NCBI RefSeq assembly: GCF_000504245.1
Contig: NZ_KI632509.1
Span: 1,921,723 to 1,985,722, forward strand
Source: Haloechinothrix halophila YIM 93223
Lineage (GTDB): Bacteria; Actinomycetota; Actinomycetes; Mycobacteriales; Pseudonocardiaceae
Reading direction: 5' to 3'
Length of the DNA: 64,000 nucleotides
Shown here: positions 36,944 to 48,113 of the stretch, piece after piece
Layout: each line of letters starts with the position of its first letter
Position numbering within the stretch: position 1 is the stretch's first letter
Position numbers and translations under genes: made by a program
Notes under the pieces: generated by a model
What the model was told of the DNA's origin: nothing
The model's input: the letters and a program-made list of their open reading frames with translations, nothing else
The model's database searches: none

Positions 36944-38422
36944 TCACCCGAGCGTGAACGGGTCGCGGGTGTTACCGCTTAGTTCGACCCAGACTGCTTT
37001 GTTCTCGATGTACTGCTCGATCGCCTCCCATCCGTTTTCTCTGCCCAGCCCGGACTGTCCGTAGCCGCCGAACGGCACGCCAGGCGCCACCGCGCGATAG
37101 GCGTTGATCCAGACCGTGCCCGCTCGCAGTCGTGCGGCCACGCGGTGCGCGCGGTGGACGTCCTTGGTCCACACCGCGCCCGCCAGGCCGTATGGGGTGT
37201 CGTTGGCCAGCCGCACCGCCTCCTCTTCGTCGGTGAACGAATACACCGCGAGCACCGGCCCGAAGACCTCCTCCCGCACCACGGTGTCCTCGGGCGTCAC
37301 CCCGGTGAGCACGGTCGGCCGCACGAACAGCCCGCCGAGTTCCTCGTCCGCCGCGCCGCCGGTGGCGACCAGCGTGCCGTCCGCTGTCGCTCGCCGCAGG
37401 TAGCCGAGCACCTTCTCGTACTGTGGCTGGTTGGCGATCGGGCCCATCTCGGTCGCCGGGTCCCGCGGATCGCCCAGCCGGATCGACGCCGCGCGGTCCG
37501 CCACCCGCTCGACCAGTTCGTCGTGCACGCTTTCGTGCACGATCAGCCGCGACCCGGCCATGCACGTCTGGCCCGCCGCGGCGAACACGCCCGCCACCAC
37601 GCCGTTGGCCGCCGCCGCGAGGTCAGCGTCGTCGAAAACGACCTGCGGTGACTTGCCGCCCAGCTCAAGGCTCACCGCCGTCAGGTTCTCGGCGGCGGCC
37701 CGCGCCACCGCCAGACCGGTCGACGTCGATCCGGTGAAGGCCACCTTGTCCACGCCGGGATGGCCAGCGAGGTATGCGCCCACCTCCCTGGACTGGCTGG
37801 TGACGACGTTGACGACGCCGGGAGGGAAACCGGCCTGCTCGAACAGCTCCGCGAACGTGGGTGTGGACACCGGGGCGTGCTCAGACGGCTTGACCACGAC
37901 GGTGCACCCGGCCGCGAGCGCCGGGGCGAGCTTCCAGCTCAGCAACAACAGCGGGGAGTTCCACGGCGTGATCGCCGCGACGACACCGATCGGCTCCTTG
38001 CGGGTATAGACGAGGTAGTCCGGATTCGGCGCCGGGATCTGGCGTCCTTCCAGCTTGTCCGCGAGCCCGGCGTAGTAGTGGTACCACCCGCCGAGCGCGC
38101 CGAGCTGGCCCTGCATCTCCCGGTACAGCTTGCCGGAATCGTTGACTTCGAGCCGCGCGAGCCGCTCGGCGTTCTCGTCGATCAGATCGGCGAGCCGTCG
38201 CATGAGCGCGGCCCGCCGCTGCCCGGTCGTGCTGCCCCACTCACTCTCGAAGGCGTCCCGCGCCGCCGCGACGGCGGCGTCGACGTCCGCGACGCCGCCG
38301 TCGGGGAGCACCGCCCAGCTCTGGCCGGTGTACGGGTTCCGCGACTCGAAGGTCGCACCCGATGTCGCATCGACGGTGTGACCGCCGATGAGCAGCTTGG
38401 TCCGTTCGAGCGTGGCAGTCAT
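36944..38422 (-). CDS. NAD(P)-dependent aldehyde dehydrogenase
   Basis: Oxidises aldehydes to acids; in this operon the likely substrate is the aldehyde from a primary alkanol such as propanal. It has 492 residues. Motifs: AITPWNSPLLLLSWKLAPALAAG, VKPSEHAP, the cofactor loop FTGSTSTG, the general-base Glu in LELGGKSPQ and the nucleophile Cys in AAGQTCMAGSR, then EVFGPVL and the C-terminal PFGGYGQSGLGRENG. ATG 38422 (MTATLERTKLLIGG) is chosen; it lies 10 bp after the ABM-family gene stop. It is the last enzyme gene before the regulator. Confidence 0.94.
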   Translation of the reverse strand: MTATLERTKLLIGGHTVDATSGATFESRNPYTGQSWAVLPDGGVADVDAAVAAARDAFESEWGSTTGQRRAALMRRLADLIDENAERLARLEVNDSGKLYREMQGQLGALGGWYHYYAGLADKLEGRQIPAPNPDYLVYTRKEPIGVVAAITPWNSPLLLLSWKLAPALAAGCTVVVKPSEHAPVSTPTFAELFEQAGFPPGVVNVVTSQSREVGAYLAGHPGVDKVAFTGSTSTGLAVARAAAENLTAVSLELGGKSPQVVFDDADLAAAANGVVAGVFAAAGQTCMAGSRLIVHESVHDELVERVADRAASIRLGDPRDPATEMGPIANQPQYEKVLGYLRRATADGTLVATGGAADEELGGLFVRPTVLTGVTPEDTVVREEVFGPVLAVYSFTDEEEAVRLANDTPYGLAGAVWTKDVHRAHRVAARLRAGTVWINAYRAVAPGVPFGGYGQSGLGRENGWEAIEQYIENKAVWVELSGNTRDPFTLG

Positions 38423-38432
38423 GAACGACTCG

Positions 38433-38762
38433 TCATGCGTTACTCGGTGAGAGTTCGCCCATCTTTGCCCACCCCTCGTTGGGAATCTGGGCATTGATGA
38501 TCTCCGGCGTGGTCGCGATGTAGTCCGGCATCCAGTTCATCGCGGCCTTGAAGTGCGCGGAGTTCACGTGCTGCTCGCCAGCCTCCTGCGAGGCGAAGCC
38601 CTCCACCAGCACGTACTGGTGCGGAACCTCAACACTCTTGGACCACTCGAAAAACAGGTTGCCCGGCTCGGACCTGGTGCCCTCGGTGAACTCGGACACC
38701 GCGTCGAGCCAGCGCTCGCTGTACTCCGGGCGGATCGTGAACTTGACGACGATGAAAATCAC
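38433..38762 (-). CDS. Antibiotic biosynthesis monooxygenase (ABM/YgiN-like) domain protein
   Basis: A 109-residue dimeric alpha-beta barrel protein: IFIVVKFTIRPEYSERWLDAVSEF, then NLFFEWSKSVEVPHQYVLVEGF and HVNSAHFKAAM. The fold is used by cofactor-free monooxygenases and by quinol- or heme-handling proteins. GTG 38762 with GAGGAGG about 6 nt upstream lies 10 bp after the GroEL-like stop. The tight spacing on both sides shows it belongs to the alkane operon. A role on a pathway carbonyl such as methylglyoxal or on quinones is possible but unproven. Confidence 0.85.
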   Translation of the reverse strand: MIFIVVKFTIRPEYSERWLDAVSEFTEGTRSEPGNLFFEWSKSVEVPHQYVLVEGFASQEAGEQHVNSAHFKAAMNWMPDYIATTPEIINAQIPNEGWAKMGELSPSNA

Positions 38763-38772
38763 GGCAGCCTCC

Positions 38773-41528
<2,756 letters not shown>

Positions 41529-41538
41529 GGTGTTCTCC

Positions 41539-42270
41539 TTATTGCTTGCTACCGGGGTAGCGGGCGGCCAACATGCCCCGGCACACGCCCGAGTTGGCTT
41601 CCTGGCTGACGCGCGTCGCCCTGGCGAGGCCAAGATGCAGCCGCAGCGCATCGGGCTGGACAGCCTCGCCGGTCGCGGGGTCGACGATCAGCGCGTCGTG
41701 ATCGGCGCAGGGCAGGCCGAGCTCGTGCCTGCGGTCGATGAGTCGCCACAGGTCCGGGCCCTCCGGCGCATCAGCGAGGGTGAGATCGGCGAGCCGGGCC
41801 GGGTCGACGCCCTCGGCCAGTACCGACCGGCACACCCGGTCGGTGCCTGCCAGCACCGCCTTGCGCAGGAAGTCAGCCCGCAGCTCGTCCAGCTCGTCGG
41901 CGGCCTCGCCGCGGAACGACTCGACGAAACCGGAACGCGCGGCGACGCCGGTGTTGATGGCGTCCGCCGCGAAATGGTCTTCCAGTCGCACGTCGGCCTT
42001 CGTCACGCCGGGGACCGCAGACACCGCGTCGTAGGCGTCGGCGACCATGAGGTAGGCGAAGTTCGGCGCGCAGAAGTAGGTGGGCAGCCGTAGCCGCACC
42101 ACGGCCTCACCCTCCGGTGTCACGTCGTGGTGGGAGACGAACCCGAGTTCGGTGAGTGGGTCGTCCAGTTCTGGGTCGCGGACAGTGCCCAACGCCGACC
42201 AGACCGCCGCCGCGACATCGGCGGCCTGGTCGGAGATGGCGCCCGCTGAGCGTGCGGCCGTCATCGTCAC
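41539..42270 (-). CDS. DUF59 (MIP18-like) metal-cluster assembly protein with C-terminal extension
   Basis: A 243-residue protein. The first about 120 residues form a DUF59 domain: AAVWSALGTVRDPELDDPLTELGFV, then VRLRLPTYFCAPNFAYLMVAD with a conserved Cys. DUF59 proteins help mature iron-sulfur or di-metal centres, for example PaaD-type factors. The C-terminal half (ADELDELRADFLRKAVLAGTDRVC and onward, ending NSGVCRGMLAARYPGSKQ) is not recognised. GTG 42270 overlaps the amidohydrolase stop by 4 bp (GTGA); ATG 42264 is an alternative. Equivalent genes occur between the amidohydrolase and ADH in rhodococcal and mycobacterial propane operons, so diiron-site maturation is a reasonable guess. Confidence 0.85.
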   Translation of the reverse strand: MTMTAARSAGAISDQAADVAAAVWSALGTVRDPELDDPLTELGFVSHHDVTPEGEAVVRLRLPTYFCAPNFAYLMVADAYDAVSAVPGVTKADVRLEDHFAADAINTGVAARSGFVESFRGEAADELDELRADFLRKAVLAGTDRVCRSVLAEGVDPARLADLTLADAPEGPDLWRLIDRRHELGLPCADHDALIVDPATGEAVQPDALRLHLGLARATRVSQEANSGVCRGMLAARYPGSKQ

Positions 42271-43316
42271 GATGCAACCGGCTCCGCGGCCGGTTGCCCT
42301 TCGAGACGCAGCTCCGCGGGTACGTCGAGGTCGTACAGCTTGGCCGCGTTGAGGCCGAGGATCTTCTTCTTCGCCTCGACGCTGACCGGGCCGTAGTCGG
42401 AGTACTCCTCGGTGTCCGGCATCTTCCAGTCGACGAACCCCTCGACCTGCCACTTCGGCTCCCAGATGGCGTAGTCGGCGCCGAAGATCAGCTTGTCCTC
42501 ACCGAGCCAGAACAGCAGCTCGCCCATGACCTTGTTGAAGAACCTCGGCCTCGCGTGCATCAGCCCGCCGACCACGACCGCGAGCCCGGCGTAGACGTTG
42601 GGTTCCTGCACCGCCATGAAGCAGAAGTCCTCGATCCGGGGCAGCCCGACGTGCTCGACGATGAAGTTCAACTCGGGGAAGTTGGTCGCCGCGTGGTCGA
42701 TGTCGCGGACGTCGAACGCGTCCTTGTCAAGCGGCCAGATCGTCGGTCCTTTGTGGACGTGGATGTTCTTGATGCCCAGCTCGCGGCACTTCTCCAAGTA
42801 GCGAGCTGCCTCCGGGCTCTTGAGGTCCCAGCCGCGTGACTCGCCGCGCCATTCCGCGGTGTAGAGCTTCACACCTTTGCAGCCCCACCGGTCGACGTCG
42901 GCTTCCAGTTTGCGCAGGCCCTCGTCGCCATCGCGGGCGTCGAACGTGGTGTTGAGAATGAACTTGTCGGGATACTTCTCCTTCAGAAGCGCGTCGCGCT
43001 CGACGGTGTTGAAGCCCTCGGTGTACCACTGTTTCAGGTTGGTCGGCTGGAAGATCGCGACGTCGACGTAGCCGTCGGTGAAGACGTCCTTCATCATCCG
43101 TTCTTCGGAGTACTTCTGAAATTCCTCGAGCGACCAGTGGGTCTCGGGCGGACCGAGGCCCTGGTAGGCGTGGAAGCACTCGATCCAGCCCTTGGCATAC
43201 TGCTCCTGGCCCGGTTTCCAGTTCTCCGGGCTGGCATCCCAGAAATGGGTGTGCCCGTCGACTACAAAGTATTTCTCGCCATTCTTTTCGTACACGGTGT
43301 TCCCTCCGGTGTTCAT
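42267..43316 (-). CDS. Amidohydrolase-2 family TIM-barrel protein of the monooxygenase operon
   Basis: A 349-residue metal-dependent hydrolase fold: DGHTHFWDASPENW near residue 20 (HxH-type ligands), VDVAIFQPTNLKQWY, NIHVHKGPTIWP, LNFIVEHVGLPRIEDFC and LIFGADYAIWEPKWQV carry the barrel His and Asp ligands. Relatives are ACMSD-like decarboxylases and lactonases. It is a constant companion of propane monooxygenase operons, where its reaction is undefined. It starts 141 bp after the coupling-protein gene, behind an intraoperon hairpin, with GGAGGG upstream of the ATG. It overlaps the DUF59 gene. Confidence 0.9.
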   Translation of the reverse strand: MNTGGNTVYEKNGEKYFVVDGHTHFWDASPENWKPGQEQYAKGWIECFHAYQGLGPPETHWSLEEFQKYSEERMMKDVFTDGYVDVAIFQPTNLKQWYTEGFNTVERDALLKEKYPDKFILNTTFDARDGDEGLRKLEADVDRWGCKGVKLYTAEWRGESRGWDLKSPEAARYLEKCRELGIKNIHVHKGPTIWPLDKDAFDVRDIDHAATNFPELNFIVEHVGLPRIEDFCFMAVQEPNVYAGLAVVVGGLMHARPRFFNKVMGELLFWLGEDKLIFGADYAIWEPKWQVEGFVDWKMPDTEEYSDYGPVSVEAKKKILGLNAAKLYDLDVPAELRLEGQPAAEPVAS

Positions 43317-43393
43317 AAGCCGGGCGTGACTAGCCTTCTTCGGCTGGACCGAGTGCTACCGGCACGCGATTGCGGTGTTGGTAGGTTCCACTC

Positions 43394-43452
43394 CAGCCGG
43401 AAGCGGCCGAACGGGCAGGCCAGTGAGGTATGCCCCGGCGCGCTTCCGGCTG
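43394..43452 (-). terminator. Intraoperon hairpin after the coupling-protein gene
   Basis: A perfect 12-bp inverted repeat (CAGCCGGAAGCG at 43394-43405 with its complement at 43441-43452) encloses a second 5-bp stem (GGGCA/TGCCC). It begins 6 bp after the stop of the coupling-protein gene and precedes the amidohydrolase. It could partly terminate transcription or protect the 3' end of the monooxygenase message. Confidence 0.65.
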
Positions 43453-43457
43453 TCGTG

Positions 43458-43829
43458 TCATGTGACCGGCTGCAGGTCGAAATCGAGGAATTCGGCGGCG
43501 TCCTCGGGATTGGCGAACATGATGGTCCGGTCGTCCTCGTGGATCATCCGGCCGTAGTGGGTGGACATGCTTTCCTCGAACTCGGCCGAGTCGAACCAGC
43601 CTTCTTCCTCGCCAGCAGCCTCGTCGATCTCGTCGTAGACGACGTCGAGCCGCCCGGTGGCGTCCACCCGGATCATCGAAGGCAGGTAGGTGACGGTCGC
43701 GTTGGGTTTGGTCGCCATGACTTCGGCGACGACCGCCCCGACCTGATTGTTCATCAGGGTGAACCCACACATGTTGGATGCGGTGTTGTTGGATTCGAAC
43801 GGGCTTTCCGCTGTTTTGAACGTGGTCAC
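43458..43829 (-). CDS. prmD: Monooxygenase coupling (effector) protein, MmoB/DmpM family
   Basis: Cofactor-less 123-residue protein that binds the hydroxylase and tunes oxygen activation. The core reads SNNTASNMCGFTLMNNQVGAVVAEVM, then TVTYLPSMIRVDATGRLDVVYDEIDE, typical of the family. The C-terminus has FANPEDAAEFLDF. GTG 43829 overlaps the beta-subunit stop by 4 bp (GTGA), with GGAG about 7 nt upstream. The open frame extends to 44003, but that part lies within the beta-subunit gene. It corresponds to prmD/mimD. Confidence 0.92.
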   Translation of the reverse strand: MTTFKTAESPFESNNTASNMCGFTLMNNQVGAVVAEVMATKPNATVTYLPSMIRVDATGRLDVVYDEIDEAAGEEEGWFDSAEFEESMSTHYGRMIHEDDRTIMFANPEDAAEFLDFDLQPVT

Positions 43830-44995
43830 TGGTCCAGCTCCTTCGGTACTCGCAGATCCATGTCGGACAGAATTCCGCTGAAGCGGTTCTTCGAACGGTC
43901 GAGCGCGTCCTCGAAACGTGGCGGCTTCGCGTCCGGCAGTGACCACAACGGCTGCAACGTCCTGGCCGCGTTGAGGCAACGCGGCACCCAGGCGGCCAGC
44001 CACTGCTCGAGGTGCCGCCGGTTGTGCTCCGCGAACTCGCGATCGTCGATCAGCAGCTGGAACATCGGCTTGGTGTAGCGCAGGTCCCGCTCGGCGTAGT
44101 CGTACTCCTCCGCACCGATCAGCGTCGGGGTGACGAAGTCGCCGTTGCCCGGCGCTGCCTGCTGCACCAGGTTGGACCGGAACAGCTCACCGATGAGCGG
44201 CTCGAACACGATGTTCGCCGCGAAGATCGCCTCGCACCAGTCGTCGATGCCAGTCAGTTGCTCGGCGACCTCCCGCACGCCCTGCCACACCGGGTCGGAG
44301 TTCCATGCTTCGACGTGCGCGGTGCCATCGAAGCCATCGATCTCCTCGGACAACGTCAGGTTGTACAGCGCCAGATCCTGCGCGGAGCGGATCTTGTGCA
44401 TGCTGTTCACCGAGATGGCGTTGTTGTGCATGTTGGTAGGCGCCCGCCGGTTGGCGTTGGCGAACAGGTACAGCCCGAGACCGTGGTTGACGTGCATCCA
44501 CGCGCCGATGTGCTGGGCGACGAACTGGACCCAGTTACTGCTCCACTGCTCGAACGCCTTGGCGCGCTTCGCGGCCTCGATGTTCTGGTTGAGCTGACGC
44601 ACCACGTTCGCGTTGTAGCGGTACAGCGTGAGTTCCCACTCCTCGTTGGGATCGCGGAACTCGTGCCAGCCGTGCGCGGGCCACTCGTAGCCTTGGCCGC
44701 CGGAGCCAGGTCCGCGTACCGGCTCGGGACGGTCGGTACCCCATGCCTTGAGCACGGTCCACTCCAGCGGGTAGCCACCCTTGCCGTCCGAGAAGCCATA
44801 CAGCCAGCCCTGGGCGAGGTAGTGCCGCGGATCGGGCTGCACCTCGACGGTGACGTCCTCGTAGTGGCTCTGCTTGCGCTTGGCGGAGACGAAGTAGTTG
44901 AACTTGCGTGCGTTCGAATCGGGGAACTCTCGTGCGCCTGCCTCGGCGTCGGTGAACACCGGTTTCGGCACGCTGCGTTCTTGCGTGGTTGTCAT
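43826..44995 (-). CDS. prmC: Propane/alkane monooxygenase hydroxylase beta subunit
   Basis: Structural partner of the diiron alpha subunit, 389 residues, belonging to the methane/phenol/toluene hydroxylase beta family. Segments such as RKFNYFVSAKRKQSHYEDVTVE, HYLAQGWLYGFSDGKGGYPLEW, LTLYRYNANVVRQLNQNIEA and NNAISVNSMHKIRSAQDLALYNLTLSEE are characteristic. The family shares the ferritin-like fold but lacks the metal ligands. It lies 83 bp after the reductase gene and is translationally coupled to the coupling protein. Confidence 0.94.
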   Translation of the reverse strand: MTTTQERSVPKPVFTDAEAGAREFPDSNARKFNYFVSAKRKQSHYEDVTVEVQPDPRHYLAQGWLYGFSDGKGGYPLEWTVLKAWGTDRPEPVRGPGSGGQGYEWPAHGWHEFRDPNEEWELTLYRYNANVVRQLNQNIEAAKRAKAFEQWSSNWVQFVAQHIGAWMHVNHGLGLYLFANANRRAPTNMHNNAISVNSMHKIRSAQDLALYNLTLSEEIDGFDGTAHVEAWNSDPVWQGVREVAEQLTGIDDWCEAIFAANIVFEPLIGELFRSNLVQQAAPGNGDFVTPTLIGAEEYDYAERDLRYTKPMFQLLIDDREFAEHNRRHLEQWLAAWVPRCLNAARTLQPLWSLPDAKPPRFEDALDRSKNRFSGILSDMDLRVPKELDQ

Positions 44996-45078
44996 GTGCT
45001 CGTTCCTTTACCGTTGGTGCTTGCCTCGTCGAGGCCGGTTGTCAGGTATGGATCGGCGTCTCATGTGGTGGCGTGGCG

Positions 45079-46122
45079 TCAGTCCTCTGGGTCTCCGGTC
45101 GTGGTGAACTTGTCGTAGAAGATCGCGTCCTCTGCGATCCCGAGCTCGGGCAGCAGTTCCAGCGCGGCCTCAACCATCGGCGGCGGTCCGCAGACGTAGC
45201 CGTGCACGCCGGAGAGGTTCTGCTCGCGTTGCCGCACGACGTCGGTGATCAGCCCGACCTCGCCGTCCCAGTCGTCGTCATCCGGCTCGGAGAGCGCTGG
45301 CACGTACCTGAAGTTCGGCAAGGTCTGCTCCAGCTCCCGCAGCTCCTCGTCGAAACACAGGTCACGACGAGTGCGAGCGCCGTAGTAGTACGTCGCCTTC
45401 CGGTCAATCCCACGCTCAGCCATGCAGCGCAGCAGCGACAGGATCGGCGCCATCCCCGCGCCACCACCGACGAAGATCAGCTCCGTGTCCGGCGCGTCCC
45501 GCAGCGTGAACACCCCGAACGGGCCGGTGATGTCGAGCCGGTCGCCGACCGCCACCTGGGTGTCGAGGAACTCCGAGAACCGTCCGTCCGGGTAGACCTT
45601 GATGACGAACTCCAGCAGGCCGCCTTCCCTGCTCGACGTGTTGGCCATCGAGAACGAACGGGACTCCTCGGTGCCGGGAATGGTGAAGTCGACGTACTGG
45701 CCTGGGAAGAACTTCAGCTCACCCGGTTCGACCAGCCGCACGACGAGATGCCGCATGTCGTGCGTGACGTTGTCGTTGGCGACAACTTCGACCACCGCTT
45801 CTTGAATCGGCAGCCCCGAGCGGATCATCTCCTCGTCGTAGTTGAGCAGCTCGATCGTCAGGTCCTCGTACGCGTGCGCCCGGCACAGCAGGGTGAAGCC
45901 GTCCTCCTTCTCGAAGTCGGGCAGCGCGAAGGTGGAGTACCGGTCGTGCTCGACGTCGTCGCCGTCGAGGATGAACGACTTGCAGGAACCGCACTGCCCT
46001 TCCTTGCAGCCGTGCATGAGCATCACGCCCTGCTCGGCCGCGGCGCGCAGGATGTTCTGGTCCTCGTCGACCTCGATCTCGACGCCTACCGGCTCGAACC
46101 GCACCCGGTGCTTGTCTGCCAT
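45079..46122 (-). CDS. prmB: Monooxygenase reductase component (2Fe-2S / FAD / NADH)
   Basis: Transfers electrons from NADH to the diiron hydroxylase. It has 347 residues. The plant-type 2Fe-2S domain has CKEGQCGSC near residue 40 and a fourth Cys in LLCRAHA. The FAD domain has SRSFSMANTSS, in the usual RxYS place. The NAD domain has FVGGGAGMAPILSLLR and ends with VCGPPPMVEAAL. Its location as the second gene, between hydroxylase alpha and beta subunits, is the gene order of propane monooxygenases. A large hairpin separates it from the alpha-subunit gene. Confidence 0.95.
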   Translation of the reverse strand: MADKHRVRFEPVGVEIEVDEDQNILRAAAEQGVMLMHGCKEGQCGSCKSFILDGDDVEHDRYSTFALPDFEKEDGFTLLCRAHAYEDLTIELLNYDEEMIRSGLPIQEAVVEVVANDNVTHDMRHLVVRLVEPGELKFFPGQYVDFTIPGTEESRSFSMANTSSREGGLLEFVIKVYPDGRFSEFLDTQVAVGDRLDITGPFGVFTLRDAPDTELIFVGGGAGMAPILSLLRCMAERGIDRKATYYYGARTRRDLCFDEELRELEQTLPNFRYVPALSEPDDDDWDGEVGLITDVVRQREQNLSGVHGYVCGPPPMVEAALELLPELGIAEDAIFYDKFTTTGDPED

Positions 46123-46157
46123 GGCTGCCTCATCACGAATCGCTCAACAGGAATTGG

Positions 46158-46221
46158 CACCACGAGGGAGGGGGAGGGCCCTGAAGGGCAATGGATCGGG
46201 GCCCTCCCCGGGGTCGTGGTG
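46158..46221 (-). terminator. Large intraoperon hairpin between hydroxylase alpha and reductase genes
   Basis: Two nested stems: outer CACCACGA (46158-46165) with TCGTGGTG (46214-46221), inner GGGGAGGGCCC (46171-46181) with GGGCCCTCCCC (46199-46209). It occupies most of the 127-bp gap after the alpha-subunit stop. A partial terminator or mRNA stabiliser favouring extra alpha-subunit transcript is a plausible role. Confidence 0.7.
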
Positions 46222-46249
46222 ATTACTCGACTCGACTGCTCAGGGCAGC

Positions 46250-47902
46250 TCAGGACACTGAGCCTGCCGGCCGGCCAGCCGGACCCTGCCGGTTGTAGTC
46301 GGCCTGGAACGCGGCCCTTTCCTCGTCGGTCATCTCGTTGAGCACGACGTTCGGGCTCTGCAACGGCGGGCACCTGCGCAGGTGGTCCAGCGTCCACATC
46401 TTCTTCGGATCGAGGTCCAGATGCGGCTGGGCGACCAGCGTCTTGCCGTCGTCGCGGACGAAGCCCATGTCGGAGACGATGTCGGCCCAGTTCCAGCCGT
46501 GGTACAGCGTCTCCCACTCGCGGGACCCGATGAGCTGACCCATGTTCGGCGTCGAGCGGCCCTGGTAGGTGGGCCGGAACGCCTCGGCGTCGGTCCAGCG
46601 GCAGGCCTCGTGGCAGTAGGTCCGCCATTGACCGTCGACCTTGTCGACCACCATGTCCTCACGCACGAGGCACGGCACCATGCAGGTCCAGCACCGGTGC
46701 GGGTAGACGTAGTCGACGTCCTCGAGGGCGATCGGGTTGTGTCCATTCGGGACGGACAAGCGGTTGTAGTTCTCCCACCACTTGCCGTACTTGTTGTACC
46801 AGCCTGGGTACTTGTGCTCGAACCACTCGAAGTCCTCGTCGGTCATCGGGTCGATGCGCCAGTAGTTGGCCAGCCACCCTGTCGCGAAGAACTGCGCCAC
46901 CTCGTGCACGTAGCCCTTGTGCCAGATCTGGTTCCAGGACTCCTCGATGAGGTCGTGCGGGATTTCGAGGCCGTACTTCTCGAGTGGGACGAGGTAGCTG
47001 CGGTAGTAGTCGTCGTAGATCCACCGCCGCCACATCTCCGCGTAGCTCTCGCGGTCCTTGCGCCGGTCCTTGGTGCCGTACTCGATGAACGTGCCGATCG
47101 CGGCGTCGACAACCCGGTGGTTGTTCCACCACGCGTACCGCAGGTCCCTGGCGAGTAGCTGGTGGTTGCTCTCGTCCGAGAGCGCCATCAGCAGGGTGGC
47201 GTAGCCGTTGCTGATGTGACGCGACTCGTCCGACTGCACCGAGTGGAACACCGTGGGCAGCAGGTAGTCACCGTTGGCCGCCGCCTCGGCGGGCATCGCC
47301 ACGAACAGCGTGTTGGTGAACGCTGTCTCGGCGACGATCGTCAGGTAGATGCTCGCGGCGGTGATGGCGTCACCGGTGATGAAGCCTTCCGCGAACTGCC
47401 TGCCGATGGTGCCGCAGTAGTCGTTCTGGAAGTTGCGCAGGCTCGAGTTGAACCCGGCGGGGTCGATGTAGTTCTGCATGTACAGGCGCTTGAGGTTCTG
47501 CTGGATCGTCGAGTGCCTGACCTCGTCGATCATCTGGATCGCCTGGCCGTTGTGCAACTCGGGGTTGGGCACCGTGCGGAACAGCAACGGCATCGCGCGG
47601 GCGGCCGAGATCTCCGGCAGCGGGATGATCGACAGGAACAGCTTCTGCCATTCCAGCCACCGCTCCTGCACCTGCCGGAACATGTTGCCGCGAATCGCGC
47701 CGTCCTCCGCGCCGTAGACGCGGTGGTCCTTCTCCTCCTGCATCGGGAAGTAGGACCGCAGGACCTGCTTGAGTGGGTCCTTCTTCTTAGCCTTGCGGAA
47801 CGTGTAGTCGGTTCCGTAGTGCGATACCGGCTCGTGATACGCCGGTTCCCAGGAGAGTTCCTGGATCTTCTGGTGGGCCTTCGCCACGCTCTGGCGGCTC
47901 AT
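46250..47902 (-). CDS. prmA: Propane/alkane monooxygenase hydroxylase alpha subunit (diiron)
   Basis: Catalytic subunit of a soluble diiron monooxygenase, 550 residues from ATG 47902, with GGAG upstream. Two EXXH motifs supply iron ligands: IDEVRH near residue 127 and SDESRH near 224, each with preceding Glu in the helical bundle. Other hallmarks are [53 protein letters not shown], a [10 protein letters not shown] segment and [20 protein letters not shown]. Gene order and sequence character point to the propane-type (PrmA/MimA) group rather than methane or toluene enzymes. Substrate range is inferred. Confidence 0.95.
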   Translation of the reverse strand: MSRQSVAKAHQKIQELSWEPAYHEPVSHYGTDYTFRKAKKKDPLKQVLRSYFPMQEEKDHRVYGAEDGAIRGNMFRQVQERWLEWQKLFLSIIPLPEISAARAMPLLFRTVPNPELHNGQAIQMIDEVRHSTIQQNLKRLYMQNYIDPAGFNSSLRNFQNDYCGTIGRQFAEGFITGDAITAASIYLTIVAETAFTNTLFVAMPAEAAANGDYLLPTVFHSVQSDESRHISNGYATLLMALSDESNHQLLARDLRYAWWNNHRVVDAAIGTFIEYGTKDRRKDRESYAEMWRRWIYDDYYRSYLVPLEKYGLEIPHDLIEESWNQIWHKGYVHEVAQFFATGWLANYWRIDPMTDEDFEWFEHKYPGWYNKYGKWWENYNRLSVPNGHNPIALEDVDYVYPHRCWTCMVPCLVREDMVVDKVDGQWRTYCHEACRWTDAEAFRPTYQGRSTPNMGQLIGSREWETLYHGWNWADIVSDMGFVRDDGKTLVAQPHLDLDPKKMWTLDHLRRCPPLQSPNVVLNEMTDEERAAFQADYNRQGPAGRPAGSVS

Positions 47903-48113
47903 GATCACTCCTTACCCGTCGCTCTTGCCGACGGCGACTGCATCGCCTCCACCGCGTTCTTGGCTGCCCTCCGGCCGGCTTTCGCGTGCCTTCGGAGCCT
48001 CGGGTGCGGTGGGGACGAGCGCCGGTTAGGTGGCATGCGTCCTGTAGTTGTCGATTAGAGGGCCGGGTGCCTGTGATGTGGGTCTCAATATGAGACGACC
48101 TGCGACGGTTCCG
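47903..48113 (-). promoter_or_regulatory. Leader region between the 98-aa gene and the hydroxylase alpha gene
   Basis: About 211 bp without a gene. It holds the operator at 48082-48096 near its distal end and several short GC inverted repeats (for example GTCGC/GCGAC near the alpha-gene start). It could carry an additional promoter for the monooxygenase genes, placed about 180 bp upstream of the ATG. Confidence 0.5.
48082..48096. promoter_or_regulatory. Palindromic operator GTCTCA-ATA-TGAGAC upstream of the monooxygenase genes
   Basis: Perfect 6-bp half-sites with an ATA centre, 180 bp upstream of the hydroxylase alpha start and 18 bp after the stop of the 98-aa gene. The reverse complement has a TAT centre, identical in half-sites to the dyad before the regulator gene. 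Confidence 0.8.

Noticed and set aside
46250-47902. Methane or toluene monooxygenase alpha subunit
   Set aside because: The gene order alpha-reductase-beta-coupling with amidohydrolase, DUF59, ADH and GroEL is that of propane-type enzymes; there is no gamma subunit or Rieske ferredoxin gene.
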